DNA from: an uncultured Bacteroidota bacterium
GTDB lineage: Bacteria; Bacteroidota; Bacteroidia; Flavobacteriales; Flavobacteriaceae
DNA: 64,000 nt
Reading direction: 5' to 3'
Assembly (NCBI GenBank): GCA_902635895.1
Contig: CACPPV010000004.1
Span: 1-64,000 of the forward strand
Below are positions 19,534-28,444 of the stretch, one piece after another. The first letter of the stretch is position 1, and every line of letters starts with the position of its first letter. The notes beneath the pieces were generated by a model. It made no database searches, was not told where the DNA came from, and saw only the letters and a program-made list of their open reading frames with translations. A program made the translations under genes and the position numbers.

Positions 19534-20571
19534 ATGTCCACGTTCAGTCAAATTAAATTAAAATCTTTTATTTTTTCATTTATTTTAAGTACAACATTAA
19601 CACTTTTAATATTTTTTACTTTACAATCGTTTTCTATTAAACTCTCTGTAGACATAATACTATTTATTTTTTCTGCTTTGGGAATTGTAACATTTGCCTT
19701 AATTTACTTGTATTTAAAGTTTGTAATAGAAAATAGAATTAAAGAAATATATAAATCAATTATTCCCGAAAATGATTCCATAGAAAATAAATTAGTTTCA
19801 ACTGATATGGAAGATTTGATTCAACAATTAAAAACTTTTTCAAAGGAGAATCAGATCGAGATAAAGTCAATGCAAGAAAAAGAAAATTTTAGAAGAAATT
19901 TTATTGGTAATCTTGCTCATGAATTAAAAACACCACTATTTACTTCTCAGAGCTATCTTTTAACTTTAATAGATGGTGCTATTAAAGATAAAAACGTCAA
20001 TATTAAATATTTGAAAATTGCTGAAAAGGCAGTAGAAAGACTAATTTTTATTGTTAAAGATTTGGATTTAATTACAAAACTAGAATCAAATAATATGAAA
20101 GTTGAATTATCAAGCTTTAATATTATCTCAATTATCAATAATGTTTTTGAAATGTTGGAGATTCAAGCTTCAAAAAAAAATATAAGTTTAGTGATTGACT
20201 CCAAAAAGAAAAAAATCAATGTATTTGCTGATCAAGAAAAAATACACCAAGTACTTACTAATTTAATCGAAAACTCAATTAAGTATGGGAAGAAGAATGG
20301 GACAACCGAAATTTCAGTTGAAAATTTAATTGATAATAAGCTTTTAGTAAGAATTACTGATAATGGTAAGGGAATCAAAAAGGAGCATTTTGAAAGGTTA
20401 TTTGAAAGATTTTACAGAGTTGAAAGTTCTGGTAGTAGATCAACAGGTGGATCAGGTTTAGGTCTTGCAATAGTAAAGCATATTATTGATGCTCACAATG
20501 AAAAAATTTATGTCGAAAGCGATTTTGGAGTTGGTTCAGAATTTTCATTTTCGATTGAGAAATCTAAATAA
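19534..20571 (+). CDS. Sensor histidine kinase (PhoR-like)
   Basis: Two TM segments; GNLAHELKTPL H-box; LIENSIKYG N-box; TGGSGLGLAIVKHI G-box. Confidence 0.93.
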   Translation: MSTFSQIKLKSFIFSFILSTTLTLLIFFTLQSFSIKLSVDIILFIFSALGIVTFALIYLYLKFVIENRIKEIYKSIIPENDSIENKLVSTDMEDLIQQLKTFSKENQIEIKSMQEKENFRRNFIGNLAHELKTPLFTSQSYLLTLIDGAIKDKNVNIKYLKIAEKAVERLIFIVKDLDLITKLESNNMKVELSSFNIISIINNVFEMLEIQASKKNISLVIDSKKKKINVFADQEKIHQVLTNLIENSIKYGKKNGTTEISVENLIDNKLLVRITDNGKGIKKEHFERLFERFYRVESSGSRSTGGSGLGLAIVKHIIDAHNEKIYVESDFGVGSEFSFSIEKSK

Positions 20572-20603
20572 TATATCTAATTTTAGCTCAAAATTAATCT
20601 CAA

Positions 20604-21281
20604 TTGGGAAGTAAAAATAAACTTAAAAGATTTATTGAAAACGAGAGCTTTGATAACGTTATTCAGCCCTCAAGAGATGATCTTATAAAATTTAATTTCG
20701 TTTTTCGTGGAAAATGGAAGAAGAAAGTTTTTAAAAACTCAAATCCAATAGTCTTAGAGCTTGGATGTGGTAAGGGAGAGTATACTGTTAATTTAGCAAA
20801 ACTAAATCCCAGTAAAAATTATATTGGAATCGATATAAAAGGTGCTCGATTTTGGAGAGGAGCGAAGACTGCAACTGAAGAAAAACTTGAAAATGTAATT
20901 TTTTTAAGAACTCAGATTGAATTGTTAGATTTTATTTTTGAAAAAAATGAGATTGATGAAATTTGGCTTACATTCCCTGATCCACAAATAAAATTTCAAA
21001 GAAGAAAGCACCGACTAACAAATACAAAATTTTTATCCATATATAAAAATATTTTAAATGATTCTGGCATCATTCATTTAAAAACAGACAGTGAGTTTTT
21101 ACATGGATATACTCTAGGAAAACTCGAAGAAATGTCAATAAATCCTATTGTTTCAAATCACGATATTTACAAAAATTCAAATGCCCCGGGTGAGGCAACA
21201 CAAATTCAGACTCATTATGAAAAAATATATTTAAATGAGGGGAAAAAAATCACCTATTTAAATTTTAAATTTAATGAGTAA
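20604..21281 (+). CDS. trmB: tRNA (guanine-N7-)-methyltransferase (TTG start)
   Basis: ELGCGKGEYTVNLA, LTFPDPQIKFQRRKHRLT. Confidence 0.9.
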   Translation: MGSKNKLKRFIENESFDNVIQPSRDDLIKFNFVFRGKWKKKVFKNSNPIVLELGCGKGEYTVNLAKLNPSKNYIGIDIKGARFWRGAKTATEEKLENVIFLRTQIELLDFIFEKNEIDEIWLTFPDPQIKFQRRKHRLTNTKFLSIYKNILNDSGIIHLKTDSEFLHGYTLGKLEEMSINPIVSNHDIYKNSNAPGEATQIQTHYEKIYLNEGKKITYLNFKFNE

Positions 21282-21606
21282 GAACACTGATTTTTTTCAA
21301 AGAGTTTACAGAGTTGTTAAGAAAATTCCTCATGGAAAGGTCACCACATATGGAGCTATAGCAAATTATTTGGGTTCTCGAAAAAGTGCGAGAGTAGTTG
21401 GCTGGGCGATGAATTCTTCTCACACCAACAAAGATATTCCTGCTCACAGAGTTGTTAATAGAGTAGGTTTGTTAACTGGAAAAAAACATTTTTTTGGAAT
21501 CAATTTAATGAAACAACTTCTTGAAAATGAGGGATTAGTAATAGAAAATGATCAAATAAAAGATTTTAAAAAATTTTTTTGGGACCCCAGCAAAGAATTA
21601 CAATAA
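21274..21606 (+). CDS. MGMT-family alkyltransferase-like protein (ATL; PAHR in place of PCHR)
   Basis: IPHGKVTTYGAIANYLG, IPAHRVVNRVGLLTG. Confidence 0.85.
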   Translation: MSKNTDFFQRVYRVVKKIPHGKVTTYGAIANYLGSRKSARVVGWAMNSSHTNKDIPAHRVVNRVGLLTGKKHFFGINLMKQLLENEGLVIENDQIKDFKKFFWDPSKELQ

Positions 21607-21656
21607 TTAGTAGGGAGAATAGTATATTTGCAATTTAGAATCATTTTAAATATTTC

Positions 21657-22784
21657 ATGCTGAATAAAGAAATAATTTCTGAAGTTTTAAGTGACTTTTC
21701 TTTTGAAAATGACAACATTGATATAATTAGTAAAGGATCAGTTAAAAATGTAGTAGTTTTTGGAAATGAGATAATTATTGATTTAGAAGTAATTAATCCA
21801 ACTCTTCAATCAAAAAATTCAACAAAAAAACAATTATTTGAATTTTTAAAAGAAAAATTAAATAAAGAAATAGAATTAAAAATCAATTTTATTGTCAAAA
21901 AACCATCTGAAAATAAAATATATAATTCTGAAAGAAAAATTGAAAACATTTCTAATGTAATTGCTGTTTCGTCTGGAAAAGGTGGTGTAGGTAAATCAAC
22001 AATAACATCAAATTTAGCGGTTTCTTTATCTAAAATGGGATTTAGTGTTGGAATTTTAGATGCAGATATTTACGGGCCATCCATTCCTTTAATGTTTGAT
22101 ATTTCAAATCAAAAACCTTTGGCAGTTAATGTTAATGGAAAATCAAAAATGAAACCAATTGAAAGTTACGGAGTTAAAATACTATCGATAGGATTTTTTA
22201 CAAAATCTGACGAGGCAGTAATATGGAGAGGACCAATGGCTTCAAAAGCTCTAAATCAAATGATATTTGATGCAGATTGGGGAAAATTAGACTTTCTTTT
22301 GATTGATCTTCCGCCTGGAACTGGTGATATTCATCTTAGTATTATGCAATCTTTACCAATTTCTGGAGCTATTATTGTGAGTACTCCACAGGTAGTTGCT
22401 CTAAGTGATGCTAGAAAAGGAGTTTCCATGTTTAAAAAAGAAAATATTAATGTACCTGTATTGGGCTTAATAGAAAATATGTCTTATTTCACTCCCCTTG
22501 AACTTCCTAAAAATAAATATTATTTATTTGGAAAAGATGGAGCGAAAAATCTTGCAAGTGATCTTAAAATACCATTTTTGGGAGATCTTCCAATCATTCA
22601 AAGTATCAGAGAAGCTGGAGATTTTGGTAGACCAGCATCAATGCAGGATGATACTATTTCTGAAAATATATTTAATGAAATAAGTAAAAATATGTTATCA
22701 CAACTTATAATTAGAAATAAAGAGTTGCCAGAAACTGAAATCATAAAAATAACAACAATGTCTGGTTGCTCTGCAAAAAAATAA
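21657..22784 (+). CDS. Mrp/NBP35-family iron-sulfur cluster carrier ATPase
   Basis: VSSGKGGVGKSTITSNLAVSL deviant Walker A; DADIYGPSIP; DLPPGTGD. Confidence 0.93.
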   Translation: MLNKEIISEVLSDFSFENDNIDIISKGSVKNVVVFGNEIIIDLEVINPTLQSKNSTKKQLFEFLKEKLNKEIELKINFIVKKPSENKIYNSERKIENISNVIAVSSGKGGVGKSTITSNLAVSLSKMGFSVGILDADIYGPSIPLMFDISNQKPLAVNVNGKSKMKPIESYGVKILSIGFFTKSDEAVIWRGPMASKALNQMIFDADWGKLDFLLIDLPPGTGDIHLSIMQSLPISGAIIVSTPQVVALSDARKGVSMFKKENINVPVLGLIENMSYFTPLELPKNKYYLFGKDGAKNLASDLKIPFLGDLPIIQSIREAGDFGRPASMQDDTISENIFNEISKNMLSQLIIRNKELPETEIIKITTMSGCSAKK

Positions 22785-22791
22785 TACTATT

Positions 22792-23028
22792 ATGGATACA
22801 AATACTTTAAACAAAAAAGTTCAAGATGCCTTAAGTGAAATTAGACCATTTTTAGAATCTGATGGAGGAAATATTGAATTAGTTTCGATAACTGATGATG
22901 TGGTAAAAGTTAAGCTTTTAGGTAATTGTGTGAATTGTTCAGTAAATCAAATGACTCTGAAAAATGGAGTTGAGATGACAATCAAAAAACACGCACCTGA
23001 AATAAAAGAAGTAATAAACATATCTTAA
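22792..23028 (+). CDS. NifU C-terminal-domain Fe-S protein
   Basis: RPFLESDGGNIELVSI, LLGNCVNCSVNQMTLKNGVE (CxxC). Confidence 0.92.
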   Translation: MDTNTLNKKVQDALSEIRPFLESDGGNIELVSITDDVVKVKLLGNCVNCSVNQMTLKNGVEMTIKKHAPEIKEVINIS

Positions 23029-24086
23029 TGAGTAAAATAGAAACGGATATTTTAATAATAGGTGCTGGACCAGTCGGTTTATTTGCCGTCTTCGAAGCTG
23101 GACTTCTAGGACTAAAATGTCATATTATTGACGCTCTTGCAAAGCCTGGCGGACAATGTGCAGAAATTTATCCTAAAAAACCCATATATGATATACCTGG
23201 AATGCCAGAAGTTATGGCAGGTGACTTAATTGATAATTTATTAGAACAAATTAAACCTTTTTCCCCAGGATATACATTAGGAGAAAGAGCAGAAAAATTA
23301 ATTAAAAATGAAGATGGATCCTTTGATGTAGTAACAAATATGAATAAAGTACACAATGCTAAAGTAATTGCTATAGCTGGAGGACTAGGTAGTTTTGAAC
23401 CAAGAAAACCACCCCTAGATAGTATATTAGATTATGAAGGAAAAGGAGTTGAATATATGGTTAAAAATCCAGAATATTTTCAGGATAAAAAAATTGTAAT
23501 TGCTGGTGGAGGAGACTCTGCTTTAGATTGGACAATAGAATTATCAAAGTTGGCCAAAAAGGTTACATTAGTTCACCGAAGAAATGAATTTAGAGGAGCT
23601 GTTGATTCAGTTGAAAAAGTCCAAAAGCTTAAAAATAGCTCTATAATTGATGTTATTACTCCGGCTGAGGTTATTAAACTCAGTGGTAAAGACAAACTTG
23701 AAAGTTTAGAAATTAAACACAATGATGATTTTAAAACAATTGAAACTGATTTTTTTATTCCATTGTTTGGTTTGGTTCCAAAACTTGGAGGTATTTCAAA
23801 TTGGGGTCTAGATCTTAAAAAAAATTCTATTGTAGTTAACAATTCCTTAGATTATCAGACTAATGTCCCTGGTGTTTTTGCAATCGGAGACATAAACACC
23901 TATCCAGGGAAGTTAAAATTAATTTTATGTGGGTTTCATGAAGCTACTTTGATGTGTCAATCTGCTTATAAGATTATTAATCCAAACAAAAAAAATATTT
24001 TAAAATACACTACAGTTTCTGGTGTTAAAGGTTTTGATGGAACAACTAAGAAAACAGATAACTCAATAATCAAGACAATAAGTTAA
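23028..24086 (+). CDS. Ferredoxin--NADP reductase, thioredoxin-reductase-like
   Basis: IGAGPVGLFAVFEAGLLG, GGDSALDW, GVFAIGDINTYPGKLKLILCGFHEA. Confidence 0.85.
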   Translation: MSKIETDILIIGAGPVGLFAVFEAGLLGLKCHIIDALAKPGGQCAEIYPKKPIYDIPGMPEVMAGDLIDNLLEQIKPFSPGYTLGERAEKLIKNEDGSFDVVTNMNKVHNAKVIAIAGGLGSFEPRKPPLDSILDYEGKGVEYMVKNPEYFQDKKIVIAGGGDSALDWTIELSKLAKKVTLVHRRNEFRGAVDSVEKVQKLKNSSIIDVITPAEVIKLSGKDKLESLEIKHNDDFKTIETDFFIPLFGLVPKLGGISNWGLDLKKNSIVVNNSLDYQTNVPGVFAIGDINTYPGKLKLILCGFHEATLMCQSAYKIINPNKKNILKYTTVSGVKGFDGTTKKTDNSIIKTIS

Positions 24087-25168
24087 TGACCGATATTTTT
24101 GAATTTAAAAATAAAATTAACATTGAAAAAAACCATGAGGGAGCTATTTCTTGGAACTCCCCAAGTAATATTGCTTTAATTAAATATTGGGGAAAAAAGG
24201 AAATACAAATTCCAAAAAATTCATCATTAAGTTTCACTTTATCAAAATGTAGTACTAATTGTAATTTGAGATTCAAGTTTAGTAAGTCAATCAAAGACTT
24301 CAAATTTCAATTATTTTTTGAAGGTAAAAGAGAGATTTCTTTTGAAACTAAAATGAATACATTTTTTCAAAGAATTAATCGGTATTGTTCTTATTTAAAT
24401 AATACTGAATTAGTTATTGAAACATCTAATTCATTTCCTCACAGTAGCGGAATAGCCTCATCTGCTTCAGCATATAGTGCATTATCATTATGTTTAATGG
24501 ATATTGAAAAGTCTTTTAGCCCTGAAATTTCATCTGAATTTTTTTTTAAAAAGGCTTCTTTTTTGTCACGTTTGGGTTCAGGAAGTGCATGCAGAAGTAC
24601 TTTAGGTCCTGTTGTTATATGGGGAGAAAACACAGTTTTTAATGATAGTTCAAATTACTATGGTACAAAATATCCGAAGGGACTTCACGATATTTTTAAA
24701 AATTATAATGATACAATTCTTTTGGTTGATAAGGGTAAAAAACATGTATCCAGTTCAGTTGGTCATGATTTAATGAATGATCATTTCTTTTCAAATGATA
24801 GATTGTCTCAAGCTGAAAATAATATAATTCAATTATGTGATGTTTTATCAAACGGGGATATTGATCAATTTATAAAAATTGTTGAGTCAGAGGCATTAAC
24901 ACTGCATGCTATGATGATGACATCAAACCCCTATTTTATTTTACTTAAACCCAATACTTTAAAGATAATTAATGAAGTTTGGAGTTACAGAAAAACATCA
25001 GGTTCAAAAGTATGTTTTACTTTAGATGCAGGAGCTAATATTCATTTATTATATCCTAATAATGAATTCGATAAAATTCAAAATTTTATAAAAAAATCAT
25101 TATCAGTTTTTTGTAAGAACGGAGAATTTATAAATGATCAGGTTGGTTATGGTCCAAATAAATTATAA
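24086..25168 (+). CDS. mvaD: Diphosphomevalonate decarboxylase
   Basis: SPSNIALIKYWGKKE, HSSGIASSASAYSAL, GSGSACRS. Confidence 0.92.
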   Translation: MTDIFEFKNKINIEKNHEGAISWNSPSNIALIKYWGKKEIQIPKNSSLSFTLSKCSTNCNLRFKFSKSIKDFKFQLFFEGKREISFETKMNTFFQRINRYCSYLNNTELVIETSNSFPHSSGIASSASAYSALSLCLMDIEKSFSPEISSEFFFKKASFLSRLGSGSACRSTLGPVVIWGENTVFNDSSNYYGTKYPKGLHDIFKNYNDTILLVDKGKKHVSSSVGHDLMNDHFFSNDRLSQAENNIIQLCDVLSNGDIDQFIKIVESEALTLHAMMMTSNPYFILLKPNTLKIINEVWSYRKTSGSKVCFTLDAGANIHLLYPNNEFDKIQNFIKKSLSVFCKNGEFINDQVGYGPNKL

Positions 25169-25177
25169 TTTAGAAAT

Positions 25178-26107
25178 ATGAAGGCCCCATTATTTTACTC
25201 AAAAATTTTATTATTTGGTGAGTATGGTATTATAAAAAACTCAAAAGGATTATCTATTCCTTACAACTTTTTTAAAGGAGGTTTAAAAACAGGTAGCCTT
25301 AATGACAGAAATCAAATACAATCAAATCATAATTTATTAAAGTTTAGAGATTATTTATTAAATATTGATCATAAAATCGTGACTTTTGATTTTGATAAAT
25401 TAGATTCTGATCTTCGAAACGGGATGTATTTTGATAGTTCCATTCCTCAAGGATATGGAGTTGGTAGTAGTGGAGCTTTAGTCGCAGCATTTTATGATAG
25501 ATATGCCTTTAATAAAATCACTGTTTTAGAAAACCTAACTAAACCTAAAATATTAATTTTAAAAAAGATTTTTTCTTTAATGGAATCCTTTTTTCATGGT
25601 AAATCTTCAGGTCTAGATCCGCTTAATAGTTATTTAAGTCTGCCAATCTTAATACATTCAAAAACAGATATTGAAACAACAGGCATTCCTGCCCAAACCA
25701 CAACGGGGAAAGGAGCTGTTTTTTTAATTGATAGTGGAGAGTCCAGTCAAACTGCTCCAATGGTTGATTTATTTTTTAAATCAATGAAAAATAAAGACTA
25801 CAACAACATGATAAAAAATGAATTTATAAAAACAAGTGATCATTGTGTTGATGATTTTCTAAAAGGAAATTTCAATTCTCTATTTGCTAACATAAAATCA
25901 TTATCAAAAATTGTGTTGAAAAACTTTAAACCTATGATTCCTGACAACTTTAAAGAGTTGTGGAAAAAAGGTATCGAATCTGAAGATTATTTTTTAAAGC
26001 TGTGTGGTTCTGGTGGTGGTGGTTATATTTTGGGATTTGCTAAAGATTTTGATAAAGCAAAGAAATCTTTAAGTGGTTATAATCTTGAAGTTGTTTACAA
26101 CTTTTGA
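25178..26107 (+). CDS. Mevalonate kinase-type GHMP kinase
   Basis: SKILLFGEYGIIKNSKGLSIP, PQGYGVGSSGALVAA, CGSGGGGYILGF. Confidence 0.85.
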   Translation: MKAPLFYSKILLFGEYGIIKNSKGLSIPYNFFKGGLKTGSLNDRNQIQSNHNLLKFRDYLLNIDHKIVTFDFDKLDSDLRNGMYFDSSIPQGYGVGSSGALVAAFYDRYAFNKITVLENLTKPKILILKKIFSLMESFFHGKSSGLDPLNSYLSLPILIHSKTDIETTGIPAQTTTGKGAVFLIDSGESSQTAPMVDLFFKSMKNKDYNNMIKNEFIKTSDHCVDDFLKGNFNSLFANIKSLSKIVLKNFKPMIPDNFKELWKKGIESEDYFLKLCGSGGGGYILGFAKDFDKAKKSLSGYNLEVVYNF

Positions 26108-26991
26108 TGTTGTTTTCTAAACTAAATAAAAATAATTTACTTAAAATTTTTAGTCTTTTTTCAGTTGTAAGAGGCTATAACATATTATTTATTATCCTTG
26201 CTCAATTTATCTGCGCAATATTTATTTTCTCACGAAACTTAAATATTAACCTTGTATTGTACGATGTAAATATTTGGTTAATTATTTTTTGTTCTGCATT
26301 TTCAATTTCTGCTGGTTACATTGTTAATAGCATTTATGATGCAAAAAAAGATTTAATTAATAGGCCTTTAAAAACTACTTTAGAAAATCAAATTTCAGGA
26401 AAAACAAAATTTACAGTTTATATCCTTTTTAATCTTTTAACTCTATTTTTTGCTTCACTAGTATCTGTAAAAGCTTTTTTATTTTTTGGCATTTATATCT
26501 TGGCTATAATTATATACTCAATAAAAATTAGTAAATATCCATTTGTTGGAAATATATTCTCAGTTTTATTATCGGTTACCCCCTTTTTTGCGATAATGCT
26601 ATACTATAAAAATTATTCTGAGGAAATTATATCCCATTCTATTTTTTTATTTTTTGTTGTGTTAACTAGAGAAGTTGTAAAAGATCTGGAGAGTTTTGTT
26701 GGAGATTTTACACAAAAATACATAACGATCCCTGTTAAATACGGAGAAAGAATCTCAAAATGGTACATAACTTTGTGCTCATTATTTATTTTAATTCTCT
26801 CGGCTCATATTCTTAACTCTTATCAAATTTCTTTAATGAAGTATTATTTTTATTTTACTAATTTATTCTATATTGGGTTTTTATTCTTTCTGTGGAAAAG
26901 TAAATCTAGACTTAGCTATCAAAAGTTACATAACTCACTAAAATTTTTAATTATTATTGGAATTTTAAGTATTACTTTACACGATTTTTAA
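26104..26991 (+). CDS. UbiA-family prenyltransferase (geranylgeranylglycerol-phosphate geranylgeranyltransferase-like)
   Basis: GYIVNSIYDAKKDLINRP and DLESFVGD Asp-rich motifs; multiple TMs. Confidence 0.85.
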   Translation: MMLFSKLNKNNLLKIFSLFSVVRGYNILFIILAQFICAIFIFSRNLNINLVLYDVNIWLIIFCSAFSISAGYIVNSIYDAKKDLINRPLKTTLENQISGKTKFTVYILFNLLTLFFASLVSVKAFLFFGIYILAIIIYSIKISKYPFVGNIFSVLLSVTPFFAIMLYYKNYSEEIISHSIFLFFVVLTREVVKDLESFVGDFTQKYITIPVKYGERISKWYITLCSLFILILSAHILNSYQISLMKYYFYFTNLFYIGFLFFLWKSKSRLSYQKLHNSLKFLIIIGILSITLHDF

Positions 26992-26992
26992 T

Positions 26993-27691
26993 ATGAAAAA
27001 TAATTTGATAAGGTTAAATAAGTACATATCAAATTCTGGATTGTGTACAAGAAGAGAAGCTGACAACTATATTTTAAATGGAAGAGTCTCGGTTGACGGT
27101 AAAACAATTACAATACTTGGCTCAAAAATTTTAACTAATTCCAAGGTCAGAGTAGATGGTAAACTAATTGTCAATAAACAATTTAAGTACTTACTATTAA
27201 ACAAACCCTCAGATTTTGATTTGAACAAAAACAATAATAAAAACATATTCAATCTAGTTAAAAGTTCAAAGGTTGAAGAACTTGATACTCATGAAGTAAT
27301 CAGTAATGATTTTTTAGGTCTAGTTGTTCTGTCTAACGATAAGAGTTTTAACCATGAATTTTTAAAAAGTTTAAATCAAAAAAAACAGTTATTTCATATA
27401 AAATTAGACAACGAACTTTGTTCTGAAAATAAAGAACAAATCAGAAAAACTAACTCAAAAAAAATAAAAATTTACTCCATTGATTATGTAAGTTCTTTAT
27501 TAAAGAATGAAATTGGCATTGAATTGAAAACAGAATGTGTTTCTAATATTTATAATATTTTTAAAAAACTAGATTATAAAATAATATCATTAGACAGAGT
27601 TCTTTTAGCTAACTTTTCAAAAAAAGATTTGGGTCGTGGAAAATGGAGATTTATTGAAAAAATTGAATTATCAAATTTTAGTTCATTTTGA
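26993..27691 (+). CDS. RluB/RsuA-family pseudouridine synthase homolog with degenerate catalytic motif; S4 domain intact
   Basis: S4 domain RLNKYISNSGLCTRREADNYILNGRVSVDG; LLNKP; GRLDxxTxG region reads EVISNDFLG. Confidence 0.75.
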   Translation: MKNNLIRLNKYISNSGLCTRREADNYILNGRVSVDGKTITILGSKILTNSKVRVDGKLIVNKQFKYLLLNKPSDFDLNKNNNKNIFNLVKSSKVEELDTHEVISNDFLGLVVLSNDKSFNHEFLKSLNQKKQLFHIKLDNELCSENKEQIRKTNSKKIKIYSIDYVSSLLKNEIGIELKTECVSNIYNIFKKLDYKIISLDRVLLANFSKKDLGRGKWRFIEKIELSNFSSF

Positions 27692-28411
27692 GCTTGCCCA
27701 AATTAGTCCTCTTTTTAAAAGTTTCCAACCATTTTCATATTTTTTAAATTCATTAGGGTCGTGACCAATGGTGATAACAAATACTTTCCCACTTCCGTAT
27801 TTCTTTTTCCATGCCACTGGCATAACTACATTTTCTATCCAAGGATAAGTTTTACCATTAAATGTTGTTTTAGCTAAAATTTCAATATTGGGGTCGACAT
27901 GAATATAATATTGCTCTGAATATATTTCAAAATCATCGATTCCTTGAGTGAATTGATTTTTAACAATGTCTACCTTAAAGTCAGTCATTCCACCTGGATG
28001 TTCAACCCATTGACCTCCAGTCATAAATTGATAATTAGTATTTTCTCTAAAAGAGTCGATAATACCCCCATGAGCTCCAGCAAAACCAACTCCTGATCTT
28101 ATGGCTTTTAGAAGATTTTTTTCTTGTTCCTTTTTAAGTTCGGACATAGTAACTGATTGTACAATTAAATCAAACATTTTTAAGTAGTTATAATCTGAAT
28201 AGACATTCAAGTCATTTGAAACTTCAACAATTGCGGAATTATCAATCAGCCAGCTTTCAATCATATTAGAAAAAAGCTCAGGATTGTGTCCTTCCCAGCC
28301 TCCCCAAACTATTAATACATTTTTGTCTTTTAAATTTTGCGATTGAGCTAATTGTTGAGAAAAAAATAACCCAATAATTAAGTAAATAAAAAAAATGTTT
28401 TTAAATTTCAT
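27683..28411 (-). CDS. ThuA domain-containing protein, exported
   Basis: Signal peptide; NVLIVWGGWEGHNP, GVGFAGAHGGI, MTGGQWVEHPG, KYGSGKVFVITIGHDPNEF. Confidence 0.85.
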   Translation of the reverse strand: MKFKNIFFIYLIIGLFFSQQLAQSQNLKDKNVLIVWGGWEGHNPELFSNMIESWLIDNSAIVEVSNDLNVYSDYNYLKMFDLIVQSVTMSELKKEQEKNLLKAIRSGVGFAGAHGGIIDSFRENTNYQFMTGGQWVEHPGGMTDFKVDIVKNQFTQGIDDFEIYSEQYYIHVDPNIEILAKTTFNGKTYPWIENVVMPVAWKKKYGSGKVFVITIGHDPNEFKKYENGWKLLKRGLIWASSK

Positions 28412-28444
28412 TGAGATTGAATTATCATTTTAAATATCAATGTA

